A DNA stretch of 11,801 bases from Rickettsiales bacterium (GTDB lineage Bacteria; Pseudomonadota; Alphaproteobacteria; Rickettsiales; UBA1997): NCBI GenBank assembly GCA_023262945.1, contig JALQXY010000092.1:1-11801 (forward strand). The letters are read 5' to 3'. Each line of letters starts with the position of its first letter. The stretch's first letter is position 1. Below the pieces are notes generated by a model. That model worked only from the letters and a program-made list of their open reading frames with translations. It was not told where the DNA came from and searched no databases. Made by a program: the position numbers and the translations under genes. Shown here piece after piece: positions 1-6,092 of this stretch.

Positions 1-147
1 ACAGATAAAAAGGTTCCTAAGATCGCGCCATCAAATTATTGTAATCAATTGATAAATTACAAAAAATCTCTACAAAAAATTTATCAAAATAAAGTCATTA
101 ATTGTGCTATTTTTTGGCTTGAAGAGTTAAAGTTGCATAAAATTTAA
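1..147 (+). CDS. addA: C-terminal end of a probable AddA helicase-nuclease (5' end outside window)
   Basis: Frame 1 is open from the first base for 48 codons and ends in TAA at 145-147. The readable pieces QLINYKKSLQKIY and VINCAIFWLEELKLHKI fit the extreme C-terminus of alphaproteobacterial AddA, where the PD-(D/E)XK nuclease domain ends in a pattern like 'QM-x2-YRA-x-L-x2-(I/L)(Y/F)P-x3-VRCAL-x-W'. AddA pairs with AddB to process double-strand DNA ends for RecA loading. That is family knowledge; only the tail is visible, and the helicase motifs and nuclease catalytic residues lie outside the window. The gene converges on the transporter gene ending at 252, with a palindromic repeat (161-270) between them that could end transcription in both directions. 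Alternative: another UvrD/RecB-like nuclease. Assignment rests on a short tail remembered from family patterns, so it is moderately confident. Confidence 0.62.
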   Translation, partial: TDKKVPKIAPSNYCNQLINYKKSLQKIYQNKVINCAIFWLEELKLHKI

Positions 148-160
148 TCTATCTTTTTAT

Positions 161-270
161 AATATCAATTTCCACCTAAAAAACATATATAAAAGCTAAA
201 CAATCTGACTTTATCTTTTTGGCTAAAAATATTTTGTCATATTGTTTATTTTTAGAGGGGAATTGGTATT
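161..270. repeat. Palindromic intergenic repeat, copy 1 (complete, MITE-like)
   Basis: An imperfect 110-base palindrome. The left end AATATCAATTTCCACCTAA and the reverse complement of the right end (AATACCAATTCCCCTCTAA) agree at 18 of the first 22 positions. Inside, TAAACAATCTGAC (left arm) is answered by the complement of TAAACAATATGAC (right arm), and the centre is TTTTT-GGCT-AAAAA. Bases 196-230 are identical to 5865-5899 in copy 2. The right end lies inside the neighbouring coding region and supplies its final codons. Size, inverted ends and copy number fit a non-autonomous MITE-like element or a rickettsial-type palindromic repeat. No transposase is present. Transcribed from either side it could fold into a long hairpin and act as a terminator between the convergent genes. 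Confidence 0.8.
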
Positions 271-1253
271 GCTAAGATCTTCTGAGCTATATAAAAATAA
301 ATAGGAATTCCAACAGTAACATTAAATGGAAAAGTGATTCCTAACGTCATTGGTATATACATTGCTGCCTTAGCTTCTGGAAGGGCTAATCTCATTGCTG
401 CAGTGACCGCTATATAAGATGAGCTAGCAATTAAAATGGAAAATAAAAATCCCGTACCAAGATCAAGACCAATAATTACACTCAAGGATAATCCAACAGC
501 AAATCCTATTAACGGCATATAAATACCAAATAAAAATAAACGCCAGTTAAATTCTTTTAAATGATGAATCTGTTTTGAAACCAACAACCCCATATCCAAT
601 AAAAAGAAAGCTAAAAAACCGTAAAAAGGCTGAACCAAGAAACCTTTCATTTTTTGCATACCACTTTCTCCACTTAAGGCGCCGATGATAAAAGATGCTG
701 TAAGCAATAATATTGCTCCATTAGTAAAGATTTCTTTTATCAATCTTGATGTGTGTTTATAAGTTGAATCTATAGTTTTTGGCTGACTTTTATGAGCAAT
801 AAATAATCCCGTTAGAATTGCTGGCGCTTCCATTAAGGCAAGAACTGCCACAATATATCCAGCATAAAATATTGAATTTACTTCTAAAAAACTAACAGCC
901 GTAACAAAAGTTACCATGCTAATTGATCCATAATGAGCTGCAATTGCAGCTGCAGTTACTGGATCTACTTTTGTAGTTAATCTTAACAAGATATAGCCAA
1001 TAAAAGGCTGAGTAAAACCCGTAACTACACCAGCAATTATAACGGTAATAATTTGTAAGTTTATTTCTGCAGTTGCAACAATTGCAACCCCCCCTTTAAA
1101 ACCAATGGACATCATTAAGTAAATGGATAAATATCTACTAATTTGATCAGGCACATCAAGATCGGATTTCAAAAAACCAGCAAATATGCCAAGTATAAAA
1201 AATAAAATTGGAGGCGAAGTTAAATTTTCAATAATAATTGCTGAAATATTCAT
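252..1253 (-). CDS. sbtA: SbtA-type sodium-dependent bicarbonate transporter
   Basis: A 333-residue polytopic membrane protein of the Sbt_1 (DUF897) family, whose cyanobacterial members import HCO3- with Na+. Visible family signatures: MMSIGFKGGV (47-56), AAAIAAHYGSISMVTF (101-116), LALMEAPAI (138-146), FFLLDMGLLVS (216-226), ASSSYIAVTAAMRLALPEA (276-294) and LGITFPFNVTVGIPIY (304-319). Hydrophobic stretches run nearly throughout, with one hydrophilic loop at about 153-174 between the two halves. Length is normal for the family. The ATG at 1251-1253 lies 7 bases after the ppsR stop, so it is probably last in a virB10-ppsR-sbtA transcript. Odd: the terminal IPIPL and the TAA stop are encoded by the end of the repeat at 161-270, implying the original C-terminus was replaced or extended. 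Substrate in this organism is inferred; another small anion is possible. Confidence 0.88.
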   Translation of the reverse strand: MNISAIIIENLTSPPILFFILGIFAGFLKSDLDVPDQISRYLSIYLMMSIGFKGGVAIVATAEINLQIITVIIAGVVTGFTQPFIGYILLRLTTKVDPVTAAAIAAHYGSISMVTFVTAVSFLEVNSIFYAGYIVAVLALMEAPAILTGLFIAHKSQPKTIDSTYKHTSRLIKEIFTNGAILLLTASFIIGALSGESGMQKMKGFLVQPFYGFLAFFLLDMGLLVSKQIHHLKEFNWRLFLFGIYMPLIGFAVGLSLSVIIGLDLGTGFLFSILIASSSYIAVTAAMRLALPEAKAAMYIPMTLGITFPFNVTVGIPIYFYIAQKILAIPIPL

Positions 1254-1260
1254 TTTTATT

Positions 1261-2091
1261 TTATTTAATAGTTTTGTATTTTTTATCTTGAACGAGTTGA
1301 ATTATTTTGGCAGCAGTTTCTTCAACTGAGCTTTTAGTAACGTCTATTATCGGGCACTGCAATTTAGCAAATAATCTACGAGATTCATTTACTTCATCTT
1401 TTATTTTATCTAAATTTACATAGCTAGTGTCTAAATCTTGCTTAAGATATTTTAATCTACTTTCTCTTATTTGTATTAATTTATTTGGATCAATAGTTAA
1501 GCCAACTATTAAAGGCTTTTTAAGTTCATATACAGATTTAGGAATTAAATCTAAAGCAACAAAAGGTATATTTGCTGCTTTGTAACCACGACACGACAGA
1601 TAAACGCAAGTCGGAGATTTTGAAGTTCTGGAGACTCCAATTATAACAATATCAGCATCGTAAAGATCCCAAGCACCCTGCCCATCATCATGATTTATAG
1701 TATAATTAATAGCCTCAACTCGAGAAAAATATTCATTATCAAGTATATGTTGTCTACCAATTATACGACTAATATCCATTTGTAGGTAATTAGCAAACTC
1801 GCTAATAACGTGGGATAAAGCAGAAATACATGGTACTTTTAATTCGTAACATTTTTTTTTGATAATTTTTGTTAAATCATTTTGTACAATAGTATATAAA
1901 ACAATACCAGGATTCTTTTCTAAAGATTCCATTGCTTTTTGTAATTGACCATTAGTTCTAACTAAAGGCCAAATAAAATCATTAGTAGAAATTCCTTCAA
2001 ATTGTGATAATGCAGCTCTTGCTATAGAGCTTAAAGTTTCACCTGTTGAATCTGATATTAAATGTAAATTTATAACTCTATTAGTATGCAT
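1261..2091 (-). CDS. ppsR: Bifunctional kinase-pyrophosphorylase regulating PPDK or PEP synthase
   Basis: A 276-residue member of the DUF299/PSRP family. These enzymes inactivate pyruvate phosphate dikinase (or PEP synthase) by ADP-dependent phosphorylation of a threonine, and reactivate it by Pi-dependent dephosphorylation yielding PPi. Visible evidence: the N-terminal HLISDSTGETL (10-20), the family segment AINYTINHDDGQG (127-139), the P-loop-like GVSRTSKSPT (152-161) followed by the usual YLSCRGYKAANIPFV, and a C-terminal RRLFAKLQCPIIDVTKSSVEETA region. Length is typical and all motifs are intact. The ATG at 2089-2091 is 5 bases past the virB10 stop and the next gene starts 7 bases beyond its own stop, so co-transcription is likely. 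Rickettsiales commonly carry PPDK rather than PEP synthase, which makes PPDK the likelier target (family knowledge plus inference); the target gene is not in the window. Confidence 0.92.
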   Translation of the reverse strand: MHTNRVINLHLISDSTGETLSSIARAALSQFEGISTNDFIWPLVRTNGQLQKAMESLEKNPGIVLYTIVQNDLTKIIKKKCYELKVPCISALSHVISEFANYLQMDISRIIGRQHILDNEYFSRVEAINYTINHDDGQGAWDLYDADIVIIGVSRTSKSPTCVYLSCRGYKAANIPFVALDLIPKSVYELKKPLIVGLTIDPNKLIQIRESRLKYLKQDLDTSYVNLDKIKDEVNESRRLFAKLQCPIIDVTKSSVEETAAKIIQLVQDKKYKTIK

Positions 2092-2096
2092 TTATT

Positions 2097-3494
2097 TTAG
2101 TTTTTTGACATCTTAGGAATTTTCATATCAGCATTAACCACTACGGTGATTTTAGTACCTTGAGGTAATGTAATAACTGGATCAGCATTAATTTGATCTT
2201 GTAAAATAGTGCTAACGGTATCAAACACCGTTTTACTAACATCGTATATCGCTTGACTTGAGGCGCTGCCAGTTGAAGTTGAGCTACCAGTTGATGGATT
2301 AGTAGTTGTAGTTGTAGTTGATGCGCCATTACCTTTACTTAATAAATTCTCAGTTAGCGCTATACCACCTATGGTCAACATACTAGTTAAAATGGAGTTG
2401 GTAATTATCGAACCATATTTATTATCAACATCTCCATTGATACCAGCTCTTCCAAATTGGTCCGAAGCATTAAAGCTAATACCTAGATCAACCCCATCAG
2501 GCCTAATTAACCTTGTCCAGCTAATTTCAATCCTCGCTTGACCACGCTTAACTTGACTTGAATATGAACCAAAAAGTCTTGAACCCCTAGGTATCAATAC
2601 GTCATTCCCAGCCTCACCATAAACATCTTTACTAACAATACCCCTAACAAAACCAGGAATTTCAGTATTTATTGAAGTTTCTAGTGTAGCATTTATTAAT
2701 TTACCTTGAGAAATAGTAGTTGATCTGTCAGTAATTATTGTTGCTTCAATTTCAGATTTGCTTTCTTTGAGACTATCCACCGTGTTGCCATTAAGAACAA
2801 CTATATTTTTTTCATAACCAATACTGCGGGTTGGTGTGCCCTGAGCTGCACCAGAAAAGACAATTATTGGAGAATATCTTGGATTAAGATTGATATTATC
2901 ATTATTTTTATCTATTACAATATTGGGATTAGCCGAGTCAACTGAATCAATCAAATTATTAGAATTATTAGTTAAATTATTATTATTGATTGGTAATAGA
3001 GGGTTAACTTCTGGCCTAGCAAGCTCTGCTTGATATTTATTTTTTTCTTCCTCTTGTTTTAATTTTTCTGCCTCATTAATTATTTGGGCTATATCACTAT
3101 CTTTAGCAATAACACCTTGCGGCATTTCTGGCAAAGAAGGAACTTCGGGAACTGGTAGAGATTCATTAATATTTTCTACAGAGAGATCGGCCAAATTATA
3201 ACTTTCATCGAGATCAAGAGGCGCCTCTTCTTTTTGCTCTTTTTTAGCAATAGCCTCTCCTTGTCCTGCAAAAACAGGCTCAAGATTTTGCTGCTTAACT
3301 TCTGTTTCAGTGCCACTAAAAAAAAGTAAATATACTACAAAAGTAATTATTAAGGATGATACAACAATTAACTTAATTTTGCTACTTTTACCACTTGATA
3401 TAGATGGACCTACCGCCTCTACATCTACATCAGATTCATCTATATCTTCAAGGTCTTCTAGTTGCTGTTCGCGATTTTTTAATTTGGATTTCAT
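2097..3494 (-). CDS. virB10: Type IV secretion protein VirB10 (TrbI family)
   Basis: A 465-residue scaffold protein linking inner membrane to the outer-membrane core of a type IV secretion channel. Order: acidic cytoplasmic N-terminus (1-39); one membrane helix IKLIVVSSLIITFVVYLLFF (40-59); a periplasmic linker with a Pro/Glu-rich stretch (113-125), a charged stretch (140-160) and an Asn-rich stretch (170-203); then the TrbI/VirB10 beta-barrel domain from about 250. Diagnostic pieces are IPGFVRGIVSKDVYGEAG, IPRGSRLFGSY, SWTRLIRPDG and GINGDVDNKYG. Two helices (about 362-387 and 412-436) match the outer-membrane antenna, joined by a Ser/Thr-rich loop (391-413). Length is close to rickettsial VirB10. 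virB8, virB9, virB11 and virD4 are absent nearby; it instead leads a cluster with ppsR and sbtA. A TATAAT on this strand at 3591-3586 may be a -10 box about 90 bases upstream, but no convincing -35 was seen. No strong Shine-Dalgarno precedes the ATG. Confidence 0.95.
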   Translation of the reverse strand: MKSKLKNREQQLEDLEDIDESDVDVEAVGPSISSGKSSKIKLIVVSSLIITFVVYLLFFSGTETEVKQQNLEPVFAGQGEAIAKKEQKEEAPLDLDESYNLADLSVENINESLPVPEVPSLPEMPQGVIAKDSDIAQIINEAEKLKQEEEKNKYQAELARPEVNPLLPINNNNLTNNSNNLIDSVDSANPNIVIDKNNDNINLNPRYSPIIVFSGAAQGTPTRSIGYEKNIVVLNGNTVDSLKESKSEIEATIITDRSTTISQGKLINATLETSINTEIPGFVRGIVSKDVYGEAGNDVLIPRGSRLFGSYSSQVKRGQARIEISWTRLIRPDGVDLGISFNASDQFGRAGINGDVDNKYGSIITNSILTSMLTIGGIALTENLLSKGNGASTTTTTTNPSTGSSTSTGSASSQAIYDVSKTVFDTVSTILQDQINADPVITLPQGTKITVVVNADMKIPKMSKN

Positions 3495-3612
3495 AAACCA
3501 ATAATTAAATATATTAGATTGTGTTACAGCATTTAGCGTTTTTAATCTTTAAGAGATCTTTAATTAGATTTCTAACAAAATACAAATTATAATACCATCT
3601 TTAAAGATAAAA

Positions 3613-3637
3613 CTTAGTATTGAATGTTAATACTAAG
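3613..3637 (-). terminator. Possible Rho-independent terminator after the acyltransferase-hydrolase gene
   Basis: On the minus strand CTTAGTATT, a 7-base loop and AATACTAAG form a perfect 9-bp stem followed immediately by TTTTATC. The hairpin overlaps the stop codon of the gene at 3633-5807 and lies about 120 bases upstream of virB10. The stem has few G-C pairs, so strength is uncertain. If real, it separates this gene from the virB10 transcript. Confidence 0.45.
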
Positions 3638-5807
3638 AAATCATTTTGCTTTTGGCAAGATAGTTTTTAATTATATCAAAACTTTGCTTGCTATCCTTTC
3701 CCGTAATAATGACATGACGATTTGATTCAATATTAAAGATCTCCTTTTTAGCATTTTTAATTTTTTTATATATAGTATCGGCACTTTTAGGATTTACTAC
3801 CGGATCATTATTTGCTTGTATAATCAATATATCATTTTTAATTTTATGCAAATTATCATCTACCATAGACATTAACTTTCCTAATTCTTCAACTCCATGT
3901 AAATAATTTCTACTGTAGTTAATGTGCGGATTCTCTGGAATGGCATCTATATAGCTAAAATGACCCTTCTCTATATGAAATTTATCTAAAAATTCATTCC
4001 ATATATTAATTCCTGGCACAAAATGCGACCTTATATCTCTTAATTTAAGAGCAGAATTGATAGAAATAATAGAAGCTATCTTATTATCCCTAATTGATTT
4101 ATTGGCAGACATTAAAAGTGACAAAAGACCACCTGTTGAAAAACCAATTATTATTATTTTTTTACAAATATTACTTAATGCAGCATATCCCATTTGTACA
4201 CTCTTATACCAATCTTGCCACTTAATATATTTTAAATTAATTGGTGAAGTACCGTGGCCTTTTAAGCGAACAGCGTATATTTTAAAATTAAATTTACTTA
4301 AAAAATACGCCATTTCTTCAACTTCTTTTGGGGCTGATTTGTAGCCATGAACCAATAAAATCGCAATCTCACTATCATTATCACAGTTTAGCACAAATGG
4401 CTTGCCAACTTCTTTATCTTTTGAAAAGGTTTTATCAAAATATAATTGATAATCATCAAGATAATCAGAAATATCTTTATCTAATATATCATTGAAAACC
4501 CTTTTTCCAAGATCATTTTCATCAAATCCTAAAACTCTTTTTATAACCAAATTAGGTTTTGATAACATTAAAAATTCATTAACTATTACTTTTAGCGAAT
4601 TCTCGCGCCTTATTTGATGAAAGTCTTCATCACCAGTAAAGGCATTACTTCTAACTGATATCAAACTATCTTTATCTACATTAATAATTTTCTGATTCTT
4701 GGCTAAATTAAAAACATCATCGAAAGTACGACACTCCTCATCAGCAAATATACGAATTAATTCTTTTTGTTTTAAAGATTTATTAAAGCGAAATTGTGAT
4801 AATTTTTTAATCATTGATGCAGATAAATAAATGATCTGCTTTAATTGGAAAGTTGTTATTTTTCGATCTTTAAGATGATATAATATAGAAGCAAAAATAT
4901 GATCAAAATTAATCTCGATATTATTGTAAATATTCGACATAAATTTATTTGTTAGTCTATTTTTAAAATATTTAATTACTAAATTAGCTTTAAATCCTTG
5001 TCCAATAATAGGCAATTGATCAATTGGTGATTTAATATTTTTAATATAGTCCTTGATATATATCGGATCACTAAAACCAATGTTTATTTCAGCCCTAAGT
5101 AGTAAATTACCTTCGATCTCTAACTCTTCCAACATTTGACTTGGTACATCTTTAATTAATTTTGTAAAAAAACTTTTAATTTTGTTTTCACCTGGACGTA
5201 ATGGATAATAAGTGATGCTAATAGGAACTATTGCCGTGCTGATTTTTTCTAGGTTCTGATTATAAGTTAATTTTAAATTTCTTTTTATAGAGTCTAATAC
5301 TCTATTATTATTATTTTTATAAGCCTTGATGATATCTTGACGATAAATTTCTGATTTTAAGGCCAACACCGCAGAACCAGTTCTTGCACGACCAACTCTA
5401 CTTGGGGTGTAATTTATATAACCTTTTTTATTATCTATCTTTTTACTTTTAATCATACTGCCTTCTGGATATATTATCCAGTCATGCTTAGCGTTAACTA
5501 AATCATCTAAAATTATTTTATCACGATTTCTATCAGATGTTGAAACTCCGCCAACGGAAGTTAAAAAATCACCCAGCAAACCATTAAATAAAGAACTATC
5601 CGCTAAGCATCTAACCTGCCTACCAGTGTATTTGTAAATTAAATATGGTAGAAGAAATGTTTCCGATCTAGTAAAATGATTGGCTACAAATAAAACTGGT
5701 TGTTTTGGAATTTTTTCAATGTGATGAACCTTAAAGTTAGATCCTAGAATTTTTGATAAAACTCCCAATGCAAAAGACGTATAACGAATAGTATTTTTAC
5801 CCATCAT
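3633..5807 (-). CDS. Fused PlsC-like acyltransferase and alpha/beta hydrolase (lipase/esterase-like)
   Basis: A 724-residue two-domain protein. Residues ~20-280 look like a glycerolipid/lysophospholipid acyltransferase: NHFTRSE (43-49) is at the NH-x4-D site and YPEGS (113-117) at the PEGT site. The motif-I acid is Glu rather than Asp. Residues ~280-470 form a charged, helix-rich linker that I do not recognise. Residues ~478-720 are an alpha/beta hydrolase like carboxylesterase or monoacylglycerol lipase: oxyanion-type HGYKSAPKEV (487-496), GHGTSP (517-522), nucleophile GFSTGG (555-560, Ser557), Asp668 in NNDPV and His698 in SNRHVI, so the triad looks complete. No signal peptide or clear membrane helix was seen, suggesting a cytosolic or membrane-peripheral enzyme. 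A plausible role is phospholipid deacylation-reacylation or use of host lipids (inference). The start is ambiguous between two adjacent ATGs (5807 and 5804). A TATAAT at 5823-5818 on this strand may be a -10 box giving a very short leader. Confidence 0.85.
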   Translation of the reverse strand: MMGKNTIRYTSFALGVLSKILGSNFKVHHIEKIPKQPVLFVANHFTRSETFLLPYLIYKYTGRQVRCLADSSLFNGLLGDFLTSVGGVSTSDRNRDKIILDDLVNAKHDWIIYPEGSMIKSKKIDNKKGYINYTPSRVGRARTGSAVLALKSEIYRQDIIKAYKNNNNRVLDSIKRNLKLTYNQNLEKISTAIVPISITYYPLRPGENKIKSFFTKLIKDVPSQMLEELEIEGNLLLRAEINIGFSDPIYIKDYIKNIKSPIDQLPIIGQGFKANLVIKYFKNRLTNKFMSNIYNNIEINFDHIFASILYHLKDRKITTFQLKQIIYLSASMIKKLSQFRFNKSLKQKELIRIFADEECRTFDDVFNLAKNQKIINVDKDSLISVRSNAFTGDEDFHQIRRENSLKVIVNEFLMLSKPNLVIKRVLGFDENDLGKRVFNDILDKDISDYLDDYQLYFDKTFSKDKEVGKPFVLNCDNDSEIAILLVHGYKSAPKEVEEMAYFLSKFNFKIYAVRLKGHGTSPINLKYIKWQDWYKSVQMGYAALSNICKKIIIIGFSTGGLLSLLMSANKSIRDNKIASIISINSALKLRDIRSHFVPGINIWNEFLDKFHIEKGHFSYIDAIPENPHINYSRNYLHGVEELGKLMSMVDDNLHKIKNDILIIQANNDPVVNPKSADTIYKKIKNAKKEIFNIESNRHVIITGKDSKQSFDIIKNYLAKSKMIS

Positions 5808-5912
5808 AACTTAATAAATTATAATTTTATATTAACACCAATTCCCACCTAAAAACCACAAAAACTAAACAATCTGACTTTATCTTTTTGGCTAAAAATT
5901 GTAAAAAGCCTT

Positions 5913-6065
5913 ATACTATTTCCATAAATTAAATACTCATAAAATATTTTTGTTTTTAGATTTGATTTAAAAACGCTGAAGTATCTAGATACCTCAAGTT
6001 TTTAAATCAAAAAATAAAAATAATAAATATGAAGTAATTGGGTATTTAATTTATGGAAATAGTAT
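5913..6065. mobile_element. 153-base palindromic insertion nested in repeat copy 2
   Basis: Ends are perfect 24-base inverted repeats (5913-5936 and 6042-6065, beginning ATACTATTTCCATAAATTAA). Inside, a second perfect 14-base pair (TTTGATTTAAAAAC at 5961-5974 against 5998-6011) surrounds a symmetric centre, GTATCTAGATAC at 5981-5992. The intervening arms are also largely complementary (T-rich 5945-5957 against A-rich 6010-6023). No coding capacity. It interrupts the outer repeat, and the sequence on either side is recognisable as that repeat's two arms, so it looks like a later insertion of a different MITE-like element. A TA within the outer edge on each side could be a target duplication, but this is not unique. 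Confidence 0.65.
5961..6011. terminator. Strong hairpin downstream of mnmA, possible terminator
   Basis: A 14-bp perfect stem with a further self-complementary 12-base centre can fold in RNA from either strand. On the minus strand the hairpin ends in an A/T-rich run rather than a clean poly-U tract. It lies about 80-130 bases after the mnmA stop and may end or attenuate that transcript before the next gene. Confidence 0.35.
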
Positions 6066-6092
6066 TATATGTTTTTTAGGTGAGAAATGGTA

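Noticed and set aside
2141..2329. Short leftward frame inside virB10 in another phase
   Set aside because: Product is a Gln/Leu-rich artefact of the repetitive Ser/Thr loop codons; virB10 itself is intact.
252..3494. A new secretion or immune system formed by virB10-ppsR-sbtA
   Set aside because: Each protein has a well-known individual family and all motifs are standard; proximity alone does not support a joint new machine.
3310..3504. Short rightward frame opposite the N-terminus of virB10
   Set aside because: Mirror of the acidic, serine-rich VirB10 N-terminus; no start signal and no family resemblance.
4057..4344. A 95-codon rightward open frame with hydrophobic product
   Set aside because: It lies wholly opposite the alpha/beta hydrolase domain, including its GFSTGG nucleophile motif, which explains the sequence fully.
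5913..6065. The long palindrome as a structured RNA gene or riboswitch
   Set aside because: Symmetry is a simple nested inverted repeat with perfect ends, better explained as an insertion; it follows mnmA rather than leading a regulated gene in the usual riboswitch position, and no known aptamer motif was seen.
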